The notes beneath the pieces are model-generated. The model saw only the letters and a program-made list of their open reading frames with translations. It was not told the origin of the DNA and made no database searches. A DNA stretch of 9,425 nt from Rhodobacterales bacterium UBA5972 (GTDB lineage: Bacteria > Pseudomonadota > Alphaproteobacteria > Rhodobacterales > Rhodobacteraceae), in assembly GCA_002430125.1 (NCBI GenBank), contig DJBQ01000162.1, positions 1 through 9,425 of the forward strand, in the 5' to 3' direction. Every line of letters starts with the position of its first letter. Positions within the stretch are counted from its first letter, which is position 1. Positions 1 through 7,238 of this stretch are shown here, in pieces. The translations under genes were made by a program, and so were the position numbers.

Positions 1-33
1 CGGCCTGCCAATACCCGGTTCAGGCACCACTCT

Positions 34-59
34 GTTGCGCATGAACGGGTTTGCGCAAC
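34..59. other. Short inverted repeat at left edge
   Basis: GTTGCGC (34-40) and GCGCAAC (53-59) are perfect 7-bp arms around a 12-nt loop. Read on the plus strand it is followed by GCAATTTT, which resembles a weak intrinsic terminator for a gene arriving from the left. Read on the minus strand no T-run follows. It lies in the region that would be the extension of the decayed caspase-like gene, so it may be chance. Confidence 0.25.
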
Positions 60-76
60 GCAATTTTCATCTCGTT

Positions 77-621
77 TTACACATATCCAAAGCCCGAAAC
101 AGTGTCAGGAGCCCGCTTCAGCGCATCTGCCACGCCCATCCCGTCGCTCAGAAAATCCCGCCAAATATTAACACCCATATCCGGAGGCGTACCGGTGGCC
201 ACGAATACGCCCTGCGGAACATTCAGCGTCCCGATCCCTGAAATCAGCCCCGGACCAGTGGTAATCGGATTGACATCGGCCCCAAGAAAAATCACCGCCT
301 GTTCGGGCCTTGTCCCGACCAGATTAAAAAGGGTTGCAATAGAAAGCCCTTCGTAATTGACGCTTGTTAAGGTGATATCGGTGACATCGACCGGTAGAAA
401 CCAGGTATCGGTGTCGGAATGCACAAAATGACCGTTTAGAAGCACGACAATCTGATCGACTTGCGGCATCGCTTCGTGCAGCGTTGATGCGACCGATTAC
501 CAATAACAAAGGCGATATCTGCTGCGAGCAAAGCCATTTTTGAAAAACATAGAACGGTCACCGTAGTGGCGAGTAGCTTAGCGCAGTGAAACATGATGCC
601 ACCGAAGGTCGACTCAGTCAT
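77..621 (-). pseudogene. Decayed secreted caspase-like (peptidase C14 fold) gene
   Basis: Two minus-strand frames together look like one caspase-like protein. The first (ATG at 621 or 594) encodes a hydrophobic signal peptide followed by AADIAFVIGN, the usual first strand of bacterial caspase-fold domains (VALVIGN). About 5 codons later this frame loses similarity. The second frame, readable from about 490 to 77, gives TLHEAMPQVDQIVVLLNGHF, then WFLPVDV, then AVIFLGADVNP. These match the family pattern of His strand (GHG), YLxPVDA and ILDACRxNP. The roughly 45-60 residues normally found between the first strand and the His strand are missing, so an internal deletion plus frame change is likely. 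GH is kept, but Ala (codon 280-278) sits where the catalytic Cys would align. The reading frame ends at TAA 79-77; another frame stays open to the window edge (VKRDENCVAQ...), perhaps a second frameshift. The ATG at 621 overlaps the stop of the upstream ligase gene by 8 nt. The family call rests on motif recall; an unusual functional short protein is less likely. Confidence 0.6.
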
Positions 622-1813
622 AGCTCCTTTGGTCATCAATGACCTTGCCGTCATTTGGCAGAGAGCCTTTGGGTAAAACTACAACTGTCCCGCGCAGTTT
701 CAGAGTCTCAAAAACCGCAGATTCAAATTTGCTGCCGTCGGTCGCATCACTTTCAATCTGAACAGTCATTGCATCACGTTCGCCTTCGCGCGTGGCGATG
801 ATCCGAGCTTTGTGGATCTCGTGATGCTTGGCCACCAGTGCGGCCACCTGTTCCGGGCGCACGAACATGCCTTTGATTTTGGTGGTCTGATCCGCCCGGC
901 CCATCCAGCCCTTGATGCGGGTATTGGTGCGCCCACACGGGCTTTGCCCGGTCAAAACGGCAGAGAGATCGCCTGTGGCAAAACGGATCAACGGGTAATC
1001 GGGGTTCAGCGAGGTCACAACAACTTCACCAACCTCGCCGTCTGCCACAGGTGTGCCGGTGCCCGGGGTGACAATTTCAACGATCACACCCTCGTCGATG
1101 ATCATCCCCTCCATCGCCGATGATTCGTACGCGATATTGCCCAGATCCGCCGTGCCATAACATTGCAGGCATTGAATACCCCGCGCCGCGTATTCCGCCC
1201 TGAGTGACGGAAACAAAGCCCCGCCGCCAACTGCCGCCCGCGTGATCTTTGACAAATCCACGCCCATTTCGTCGGCCTTATCAAGGATCATCTTCAGATA
1301 ATCCGGCGTGCCGGCATAGGCGGTCACGCCGATATCAGCGGCCGCCTGAACTTGAAGTTCCGTCTGCCCGGTGCCAGCCGGAAAAACCTTGGCCCCAACC
1401 GCCCGCGCGCCATTTTCAAACATCATGCCAGCCGGCGTCAGGTGATAGGAAAAACAGTTCTGCACGATGTCGGATGACCCAATGCCCGCGGCGTGCAGAA
1501 AGCGGCCAAACCGCCACCAATCGTGGCTGCCATTACCGGGTTCATAAATTGGACCGGGCGATTGAAATACATGCGTATAGGCCCCCATGGTGACTCCGCC
1601 AAACGGTGGTCTGGCCTTTTGCCAGGCACTCAAATCGCTTTTGCGTAGCACCGGAAACCGCGACAGATCAGCGATCGAGGCAAGTGGCCCATCCGGATAG
1701 GCATCGCCAACCGCCGCTTGAATGCGCGACACCAAAGTGATGGCTTGCGCCAGTTGATCGGCGGCCCGTTCGTCGGCGCTGCGGGTCTCAAGAGTATCAA
1801 AATATCCGGTCAT
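614..1813 (-). CDS. PaaK-like phenylacetate-CoA ligase family protein
   Basis: A 399-residue protein of the PaaK branch of adenylate-forming enzymes, which activate an aromatic or aryl-aliphatic acid with ATP and CoA in the cytoplasm. Visible landmarks are YGTADLG (residues 219-225, the PaaK YGxSE motif), GEVGEVVVTSLN then PLIRFATGDLS (about 260-284, the RYRTGD motif), KGWMGRADQTTKIKG (301-315, the hinge region GRxDDMxxIxG) and a C-terminal GKVIDDQR whose Lys390 matches the conserved late lysine. The usual phosphate loop (SSGTTGxP) is absent: FQSPGPIYEP stands in its place at about 83-92. Length is a little below typical PaaK (about 430-440). I chose ATG 1813 because AAGGA lies 8 nt upstream and because the residues before it (from ATG 1882) look unlike a domain. 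ATG 1882 also has AAGGAG 10 nt upstream, so a start 23 residues earlier is possible. It is the last intact gene of the operon, and its substrate is not determinable. Activity with the altered loop is uncertain. Confidence 0.85.
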   Translation of the reverse strand: MTGYFDTLETRSADERAADQLAQAITLVSRIQAAVGDAYPDGPLASIADLSRFPVLRKSDLSAWQKARPPFGGVTMGAYTHVFQSPGPIYEPGNGSHDWWRFGRFLHAAGIGSSDIVQNCFSYHLTPAGMMFENGARAVGAKVFPAGTGQTELQVQAAADIGVTAYAGTPDYLKMILDKADEMGVDLSKITRAAVGGGALFPSLRAEYAARGIQCLQCYGTADLGNIAYESSAMEGMIIDEGVIVEIVTPGTGTPVADGEVGEVVVTSLNPDYPLIRFATGDLSAVLTGQSPCGRTNTRIKGWMGRADQTTKIKGMFVRPEQVAALVAKHHEIHKARIIATREGERDAMTVQIESDATDGSKFESAVFETLKLRGTVVVLPKGSLPNDGKVIDDQRSYD

Positions 1814-1975
1814 GCTACCCGTCCTTTTTCTGTGATGTTCAGTCATACCGTTGCCGAAATGAAAACTGGAGCTGGCTGACATTTCAAAGGTTCTCCTTGG
1901 CGGGTACGGTCAGTGAATTGGCCGCACCTGCCCTGTCCGGGCACGATACCCGGCCTGAAATCGACGTCAAAATCA
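1814..1975. other. Gap between livF-like and PaaK-like genes
   Basis: This 162-nt gap (93 nt if the ligase starts at 1882) is among the longest inside the operon. It contains two possible ribosome-binding sites for the ligase gene (minus-strand AAGGAG near 1893-1898 and AAGGA near 1822-1826). A weak 5-bp dyad, CCGGG/CCCGG, lies near 1937-1953. I see no convincing terminator or promoter, so co-transcription with the upstream genes remains the simplest reading. Confidence 0.4.
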
Positions 1976-2797
1976 TCAGCTAAGCCAGCGTTTCCGGCGA
2001 CGGTATGACCGAACATCACGAAAGGATTTGCGCCCCTCATCGGCGATGCCCAGATAAAATTCCTTCACATCCGGGTTCTCGCGCAGATCGGCGGCCGGGC
2101 CATCCATCACCACACGCCCGCTTTCCAGAATATATCCGTAATGCGAATATTTCAGCGCCACATTGGTATTTTGTTCGGCCAGCAGAAAGGACACGCCTTC
2201 CTTTTCATTCAGGTCTTTGACGATGCCGAAAATCTCTTCCACCAATTGCGGCGCAAGACCCATCGAGGGTTCGTCCAGCAGGATGGTTTCAGGCTTGCTC
2301 ATCAGCGCGCGGCCAATGGCGATCATTTGTTGTTCACCGCCTGAAGTGTATCCGGCCAGTGATTTGCGCCGCTCGCGCAGACGTGGAAAATAGGTGTAGA
2401 CCAGTTCAAGTGCCTGCTTGATGGCGGCATTCCCATCCTTGCGGGTATAGGCCCCGGTCAGCAGGTTTTCTTCAACCGTCAGATGTTCAAAACAATGGCG
2501 GCCTTCCATCACCTGAATGACGCCACGGTTCACCAGTTCCGAGGGGTTCAGTTCGGCAATCGGGTTGCCGCGATAAAAGATTGACCCCTTGGTCACCTGA
2601 CCGCGTTCCGAGTGCAGCAGGTTTGAAATCGCTTTCAGCGTCGTGGTTTTACCCGCGCCGTTACCACCAAGCAGCGCCGTGATGCCGCCCTTGGGAACCG
2701 ACAGGCTGACGCCTTTCAGCACCAGAATGACGTGATTATAAATCACCTCGATATTGTTAACCTCAAGCAAGTTCTCAGATTTTCCGGCGTCAAGCAT
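1976..2797 (-). CDS. livF: HAAT-family ABC importer ATPase, LivF type
   Basis: A 273-residue ATP-binding subunit that pairs with the LivG-type ATPase to drive the importer from the cytoplasmic face. Motifs in order are Walker A GGNGAGKTT (44-52), a Q-loop Gln at 95 (VIQVMEGR, typical of LivF), signature TSGGEQQMIAIGRAL (151-165) and Walker B TILLDEP (171-177). At the H-loop position the sequence is AEQN, with Gln in place of His, which is the usual LivF arrangement and not a defect. Compared with E. coli LivF (about 237 residues) it has a short N-terminal extension and a strongly basic tail, GRKSFRDVRSYRRRKRW, at about 255-271. The ATG at 2797 has only a weak ribosome-binding site (GAAG). It follows the binding-protein gene by 70 nt with a strong hairpin between them. 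The symbol denotes family position, not a proven amino-acid substrate. Confidence 0.93.
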   Translation of the reverse strand: MLDAGKSENLLEVNNIEVIYNHVILVLKGVSLSVPKGGITALLGGNGAGKTTTLKAISNLLHSERGQVTKGSIFYRGNPIAELNPSELVNRGVIQVMEGRHCFEHLTVEENLLTGAYTRKDGNAAIKQALELVYTYFPRLRERRKSLAGYTSGGEQQMIAIGRALMSKPETILLDEPSMGLAPQLVEEIFGIVKDLNEKEGVSFLLAEQNTNVALKYSHYGYILESGRVVMDGPAADLRENPDVKEFYLGIADEGRKSFRDVRSYRRRKRWLS

Positions 2798-2825
2798 GGC
2801 GTCACTTCGCTGTGTTTGGGGTGTA

Positions 2826-2849
2826 TCCGGCGCGATTACCCGCGCCGGA
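2826..2849 (-). promoter_or_regulatory. Intercistronic hairpin between binding-protein and livF-like genes
   Basis: TCCGGCGCG (2826-2834) and CGCGCCGGA (2841-2849) form a perfect 9-bp GC-rich stem around a 6-nt loop, starting 18 nt after the binding-protein stop codon. On the transcribed (minus) strand the hairpin is followed by TACACCCC, with no T-run, so it is not a standard intrinsic terminator. In binding-protein-dependent transport operons, hairpins at this place often protect the upstream binding-protein mRNA from 3' exonucleases and reduce expression of downstream ATPase genes. That role is inferred here. Confidence 0.7.
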
Positions 2850-2867
2850 AGATATCAATTCACGACC

Positions 2868-4157
2868 TTAGTTACAGGCGCGCTCAGTGATGTTGTTTTC
2901 CTTGGCAAACGCTTCGGAATCTTCTGCGATCAAAGGATCGATGATCGAACGGTCAGCAGAAATCCAGTCGGTGACAAGGCTCCACTTTTTGGTGGTGGCA
3001 TCCCACTGCTGGATCTTGGCGATACCGGAACCACCATGATTGGCGCAAGACACCTGGAACGCCGGGCCAAAGCCTGGCATACCGCGTGCGGCCATCAGTT
3101 CTTCGGTGATGTTCAAAGCTTCCATACCGTCACGCACCATTGCCGGGGTCACGTTCATTTCGCCCGACATTTCCTGTGCTTTGCGGATTGCTTCGGTGCT
3201 CAGCAGCGCTTGATACATACCGCGCATATAAAGCACTGTACCGACCTGATCGCCTGCTCCGGCGGATTTGCCGGCGTCATAAACGTACTTTTTCATGTCC
3301 GCCATGATCGGATAACCGTCGCCCGGGTTTGCAAGCGCCAGCGCTTTATACCCGTTTGACCCAGCACCAGCGGGCAGCACGTCATTTTCAGAACCTGACC
3401 ACCAGATGCCGATGAAATGGTCCATCGGAAAGCGAATGTTCGCAGCTTCCTGAATGGCAACCGGGTTCATAACGCCCCAACCCCACATCAGAACATAGTC
3501 TGGCTTTTGCTGACGAATGGACAGCCACTGGGATTTCTGCTCCTGACCGGGATGGTCAACGGGCAGCAAGCTCAGTTCAAAGCCGTGCTTTTTCGCCAGT
3601 TCTTCCAAAGTCCGGATCGGCTCTTTGCCGTAACCCGAGTTGTGATAGACCAGTGCGATTTTCTTGCCTTTGATGTCGTTGTTTTCAAGGGCAAGAATGT
3701 GGTTGATCGCGATGGATGCGCCATCCCAATAAGTCGCGGGATAGTTAAATATCCATTCAAACACTTTACCGTTTGCCGCAGACGTCCGACCATAGCCCAT
3801 CGAGTGGACCGGAATACCGTCAGCCGTGGCTTTGGGGATCAGCTGATAGGTGATACCTGTGGACAGCGGTGAATAAATCAAAGCGCCTTCGCCTTTTGTC
3901 GCCTCGTAGCATTCCACGCCTTTTTCGGTGTTATAGCCTGTTTCGCATTCGATCATCTTGATCGGAACGCCGCCGATGCCGCCATCACGGGCGTTCAGCA
4001 TGGTCAGGTAATCCGCAAATCCATCTGCAACGGGGATACCGTTAACAGCATAGGGGCCAGTTCGGTAGCTCAGCGAGGGGAGCACAAGATCGGCCAAAGC
4101 CGGGCTTGCGGCCGCGATGGCCAAGGCGGCAGCTGCCACCAGTTTGGTTAGTTTCAT
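2868..4157 (-). CDS. Periplasmic substrate-binding protein, Peripla_BP_6 type
   Basis: A 429-residue precursor of the importer's binding protein. A clear Sec signal peptide runs from MKLTK through a hydrophobic Ala-rich core to SPALA, with likely cleavage before Asp23. The mature protein begins DLVLPSLSYRTGPYA and continues NGIPVADGFADYLTMLNARDGG, the pattern of type I (LIVBP-like) binding proteins: first-lobe strand, ligand loop and the NxxGG element. Cys71 and Cys83 (ECETGY and GVECYE) probably form the conserved lobe-I disulfide of this subgroup. The ATG at 4157 was chosen over an in-frame ATG at 4277 because it begins the signal peptide and has GGGAGG 8 nt upstream, the best ribosome-binding site of the operon, fitting a protein needed in excess over the membrane parts. 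The gene lies 71 nt after the LivM-type gene. Relatives in this gene setting are usually labelled branched-chain amino acid binding, but the ligand here is unknown; the neighbouring CoA ligases suggest a carboxylic acid. Confidence 0.93.
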   Translation of the reverse strand: MKLTKLVAAAALAIAAASPALADLVLPSLSYRTGPYAVNGIPVADGFADYLTMLNARDGGIGGVPIKMIECETGYNTEKGVECYEATKGEGALIYSPLSTGITYQLIPKATADGIPVHSMGYGRTSAANGKVFEWIFNYPATYWDGASIAINHILALENNDIKGKKIALVYHNSGYGKEPIRTLEELAKKHGFELSLLPVDHPGQEQKSQWLSIRQQKPDYVLMWGWGVMNPVAIQEAANIRFPMDHFIGIWWSGSENDVLPAGAGSNGYKALALANPGDGYPIMADMKKYVYDAGKSAGAGDQVGTVLYMRGMYQALLSTEAIRKAQEMSGEMNVTPAMVRDGMEALNITEELMAARGMPGFGPAFQVSCANHGGSGIAKIQQWDATTKKWSLVTDWISADRSIIDPLIAEDSEAFAKENNITERACN

Positions 4158-4228
4158 GTCGTTATCCTCCCTTAGGTTACGACGGTTGATGCGCCGAGTT
4201 TCACGGTCGCAGTAAAGTTGGACTTGCC

Positions 4229-5305
4229 CTAATGTGGGAAAGGCCAAAGACGTAGTTTCTCTTTTACGGTGCGCCAAAGGGCGGCAAGACCGTGCGGCTC
4301 TAATATCAGGAACGTGACGATCAGGCCCCCGACAATCAGAAATTCAACGTGAACGGCAATATCTGTCTGCCAGCCAAGCGTGCCGACCAGTACGTTCTTT
4401 AACAATACCGGCAACAGCACCAGAAAGGCAGCCCCGATGATTGACCCGAAAATCGACCCAAGACCGCCCAGAATAATCATGAACAGGATCAGGAATGATT
4501 TCTGTATGCCAAATACCTCGCCAACTTCGACAGCACCCAGATAGACCGAAAAGAACAATGCCCCGGCCACACCGATAAAGAACGACGAGACAGCAAAGGC
4601 CGACAGTTTCGCAACCAACGGGTTCACGCCGATAATCTCGGCAGCGATATCCATATCGCGGATCGCCATCCAGCTGCGCCCGGTATTGCTGCGGGTCAGA
4701 TTGCGGGCAAGCCATGCCAGCAGAACCACAAAGACCAGGCAGAACAGATATTTCGCCCACGCCTCGGTATTGGGTCCGGTGATGATTATCCCCATAAGCG
4801 AGCGTTCAGGCGCTGTGATCTGACCTGATGCGGAATAGTTGTAAAACCAGCCAACTTTATTGAACAGCCAGACCAGAAAAAACTGCGCGGCAAGCGTTGC
4901 CACAGCCAGATAAAACCCCTTGATGCGCAGACTCGGCAGGCCGAACAGCATCCCGACAAGCGCTGTAATCAAGCCTGCCAGCAAGACACAGAAAAAGATG
5001 TTCAGGTCCGGAAAACTGGTCATAAATTTGTAACAGGCATAGGCGCCGACCGCCATAAACCCGCCGGTCCCCAAACTGACCTGACCGCAATATCCGGTCA
5101 GAATGTTCAGGCCCAGTGCGGCGATTGCATAGATCAGAAACGGCACGAAAACCGCGTTAGCCCAATAGCTGTCGATAAAGAACGGCACCACACCAAAGGC
5201 CACGATCAGGATAAGATAGTACCCGATACGATCAAACTTGATCGGGAACGTCTGGCTGTCTTTGCTATAGGTGGTTTTGAAATCACCGGCTTCACGATAC
5301 AGCAT
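4229..5305 (-). CDS. livM: HAAT-family ABC importer permease, LivM type
   Basis: A 358-residue inner-membrane permease. A roughly 27-residue polar N-terminus precedes multiple hydrophobic segments, beginning with YYLILIVAFGVVPFF. The LivM hallmark LGLNILTGYCGQVSLGTGGF lies at 64-83. The cytoplasmic loop TGRSWMAIRDMDIAAEIIGVN at 208-228 matches the conserved EAA-like coupling loop that docks on the ATPases. The hydrophobic C-terminal half (GVAGALFF... ILFMIILGGLGSIFGSIIGA) is also typical, and the protein ends in LRLWPFPH after an amphipathic helix. ATG 5305 follows the LivH-type stop by only 5 nt, with GAGGG 10 nt upstream, so translation is probably coupled. It would form the channel as a heterodimer with the LivH-type permease. 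The substrate is not evident from the sequence. Confidence 0.94.
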   Translation of the reverse strand: MLYREAGDFKTTYSKDSQTFPIKFDRIGYYLILIVAFGVVPFFIDSYWANAVFVPFLIYAIAALGLNILTGYCGQVSLGTGGFMAVGAYACYKFMTSFPDLNIFFCVLLAGLITALVGMLFGLPSLRIKGFYLAVATLAAQFFLVWLFNKVGWFYNYSASGQITAPERSLMGIIITGPNTEAWAKYLFCLVFVVLLAWLARNLTRSNTGRSWMAIRDMDIAAEIIGVNPLVAKLSAFAVSSFFIGVAGALFFSVYLGAVEVGEVFGIQKSFLILFMIILGGLGSIFGSIIGAAFLVLLPVLLKNVLVGTLGWQTDIAVHVEFLIVGGLIVTFLILEPHGLAALWRTVKEKLRLWPFPH

Positions 5306-5310
5306 CTGGC

Positions 5311-6297
5311 TTATACCCTCTCGATAATCTTGTCGCCAAACAAGCCTTGTGGCCTGAAGACGAGGAACAGTAATGCCAGCATATAGGCGAACCAGTTTTC
5401 TGTGGCGCCGCCGATCATTGGACCGATCGAAAATTCAAACAGCTTTTCGCCAACGCCGATAATCAACCCGCCGACAATCGCCCCGGGGATCGAGGTAAAC
5501 CCGCCTAGCATCAGCACCGGCAGTGCCTTCAGCGCGATCAGCGACAGCGAAAACTGCACGCCCGATTTTGCGCCCCACATGACACCGGCAACCAGCGCCA
5601 CAAACCCGGCAATCGACCAGACAATCACCCAGATGAACCTAAGGCTGATCCCAACCGAAAGTGCCGCCTGATGGTCATCGGCCACCGCGCGCAGGGCGCG
5701 ACCGGTCTTGGAATATTGCGAAAACAATGTCAGTGTTATCACCAGAATGGCCGCCACGATCGTCGCCGCAATATCCAGATTGTCGATGAAGAACCCATAA
5801 CCCCACCAACCATACGTCACTGATTCCAGCGTTTCATTCAGCCCTTGCGGCAGGCCGATATCCAGCTTTTTGATATCAGATCCCCACATCAGGTCTCCAA
5901 ACCCCTCCATAAAGTAGGCCAAGCCGATGGTCGCCATAAACAGGATGATCGGTTCCTGATTAACCAGATGTTTCAGGATGTAACGCTCGACGATGATGGC
6001 AAAAAGAACCATCACACCCAATGTTAAGATAATCGCGAACACCGCCGGAACGTGCCAACCGAAATGATGCACGTTCGTTCCGAATATCGCGTTGATCAGA
6101 TGCGCGAACGGCACCTGTCCGTCTTGAATGCCCACCAGCGTCAGCGCCGCAAACAGCGCCATAACCCCCTGGGCATAATTGAAAATTCCTGAGGCTTTGA
6201 AAATCAGCACAAAGCCAAGTGCCACCAGCGAATACAGCACCCCGGCCATCAGACCGTTGAGTGTAACCTCCATCGCAAAGAGGAGTTGATCAGGCAT
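5311..6297 (-). CDS. livH: HAAT-family ABC importer permease, LivH type
   Basis: A 328-residue inner-membrane permease, the second channel half of the importer. It shows the LivH signature LIFKASGIFNYAQGVMALFA (31-50, matching the family pattern LxxxxGxxNxAxG), a coupling-loop motif TGRALRAVADDHQAALSVGI (198-217), and about eight hydrophobic segments. Near the end it has VLMLGGFTSIPGAIVGGLIIG and the family-typical FRPQGLFG close to the C-terminus. I chose ATG 6297 rather than the in-frame ATG at 6366 because GGAG lies 6 nt upstream, the permease sequence begins there (MPDQLLFAMEVTLNGL), and the upstream 23 codons run through a palindromic repeat (6328-6349). The gene follows the LivG-type ATPase by 110 nt and is 5 nt ahead of the LivM-type gene. 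The loop around 60-80 and the stretch 139-175 are longer than in a minimal LivH; they may be periplasmic. Confidence 0.93.
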   Translation of the reverse strand: MPDQLLFAMEVTLNGLMAGVLYSLVALGFVLIFKASGIFNYAQGVMALFAALTLVGIQDGQVPFAHLINAIFGTNVHHFGWHVPAVFAIILTLGVMVLFAIIVERYILKHLVNQEPIILFMATIGLAYFMEGFGDLMWGSDIKKLDIGLPQGLNETLESVTYGWWGYGFFIDNLDIAATIVAAILVITLTLFSQYSKTGRALRAVADDHQAALSVGISLRFIWVIVWSIAGFVALVAGVMWGAKSGVQFSLSLIALKALPVLMLGGFTSIPGAIVGGLIIGVGEKLFEFSIGPMIGGATENWFAYMLALLFLVFRPQGLFGDKIIERV

Positions 6298-6327
6298 TGT
6301 ACTCTCCGTTGATTGCGGGCAGTTGCC

Positions 6328-6388
6328 CCGGACCCCGCTCCGGGGCCTCTTGAGGTTGAGTGGCAAAGAGGTCCCGGAGCAAGTCCGG
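6328..6388 (-). repeat. Pair of inverted palindromic repeats forming a long hairpin
   Basis: Two related GC-rich units face each other: 6328-6349 (CCGGACCCCGCTCCGGGGCC...) and, on the opposite strand, 6388-6368 (CCGGACTTGCTCCGGGACC...). Paired as RNA they give about 20 bp with one bulged base, one A-C mismatch and two G-U pairs. Two further A-U pairs extend the stem to 6350-6351 and 6366-6367, leaving a 14-nt loop. The first unit also contains its own perfect 8-bp stem (GCCCCGGA 6325-6332 and TCCGGGGC 6339-6346). No T-run follows in either direction, so this is a repeat-type intercistronic element rather than an intrinsic terminator. The sequence resembles the CCGGACTTGATCCGGGG-type palindromes common between genes in alphaproteobacteria. 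It fills most of the 110-nt gap between the LivG- and LivH-type genes. Confidence 0.75.
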
Positions 6389-6407
6389 TACGGCGTTGCG
6401 TTGCATC

Positions 6408-7238
6408 TTAATCATGCGCAACCCCCAGATAAGCGTCGATCACCTCCTGGTTGTTGCGAATTTCGTCGGGCGTGCCGTCACCGATTTTTCTGCCGTAATC
6501 CATCACGACAACCCGGTCCGAGATATCCATCACCACGCCCATATCATGTTCGATCAGCGCAATTGTGGTGCCGAATTCATCATTCACGTCCAGAATAAAG
6601 CGGCTCATGTCCTCTTTTTCTTCGACGTTCATTCCGGCCATGGGTTCATCCAGCAACAACAGCTTGGGTTCCGCCGCCAGGGCGCGCCCCAGCTCCACGC
6701 GCTTTTGCAAGCCATAGGGCAGACGCCCCACCGGAGTTTTGCGGATCGCCTGAATTTCAAGGAAGTCGATGATCTTTTCAACCACTTCGCGGTGTTCGTT
6801 TTCTTCGCGTTCCGCCGGGCCTTTCCAGATCGCCTGCATCAGCATGTTGGATTTCACATGCGTCATCCGCCCGGTCATAATGTTGTCCAGCGTCGTCATA
6901 CCGTTGAACAGCGCGATGTTCTGAAACGTCCGCGCAATACCCTGATGCGCCACCTGATAGGGCTTCATTGGCGCGCGTTTCTTGCCGTGAAACCAAATCT
7001 CGCCCTCTTGCGGATGGTAAAACCCGTTGATGACATTCAGCATCGAGGATTTACCCGCCCCGTTTGGCCCGATGATCGCACGGATTTCGCCTTCGCGGAT
7101 ATCAAAGCTGATATCCTTGATTGCCACCACGCCGCCGAACCGCAGTGTGATATTTTTCATCTCCATCACCACGCCGCCAATCGTACGGCCATCCGGGGTG
7201 GTGTAGCTTTCAGTGATGTCCAAGCTATCCAAACTCAT
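6408..7238 (-). CDS. livG: HAAT-family ABC importer ATPase, LivG type
   Basis: A 276-residue ATP-binding subunit of the importer. Motifs are Walker A GPNGAGKSS (57-65), Q-loop FQN (Gln106), signature LPYGLQKRVELGRAL (173-187), Walker B LLLLDEP (193-199) and H-loop His231 in IEHDMGVVMDIS. The PYG in place of SGG in the signature, the extended helical insert at about 123-165 and the IEHDM motif are all typical of LivG. An extra N-terminal stretch of about 25 residues precedes the usual start of the domain (MKNITLRFGG). ATG 7238 overlaps the stop of the acyl-CoA synthetase gene in an ATGA arrangement (4 nt), with GGGAGG 10 nt upstream inside that gene, so the two are translationally coupled. This overlap is the best evidence that the CoA synthetase and the importer work together. 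The palindromic-repeat gap follows downstream. Confidence 0.94.
   Translation of the reverse strand: MSLDSLDITESYTTPDGRTIGGVVMEMKNITLRFGGVVAIKDISFDIREGEIRAIIGPNGAGKSSMLNVINGFYHPQEGEIWFHGKKRAPMKPYQVAHQGIARTFQNIALFNGMTTLDNIMTGRMTHVKSNMLMQAIWKGPAEREENEHREVVEKIIDFLEIQAIRKTPVGRLPYGLQKRVELGRALAAEPKLLLLDEPMAGMNVEEKEDMSRFILDVNDEFGTTIALIEHDMGVVMDISDRVVVMDYGRKIGDGTPDEIRNNQEVIDAYLGVAHD

Noticed and set aside
1811..1882. ATG at 1882 as the start of the PaaK-like gene
   Set aside because: It has a usable AAGGAG, but the 23 added residues are Ser/His-rich and unlike the family start, while ATG 1813 begins directly at the domain with its own AAGGA. Kept only as an alternative.
2754..3872. Plus-strand open frames opposite the binding-protein gene (2754-3359, 3417-3872)
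   Set aside because: Antisense shadows of a well-supported secreted binding protein; no ribosome-binding site or motif support.
6325..6346. Perfect 8-bp GC-rich stem considered as an intrinsic terminator
   Set aside because: No T-run on either side, and it is part of a larger inverted-repeat pair inside an operon.
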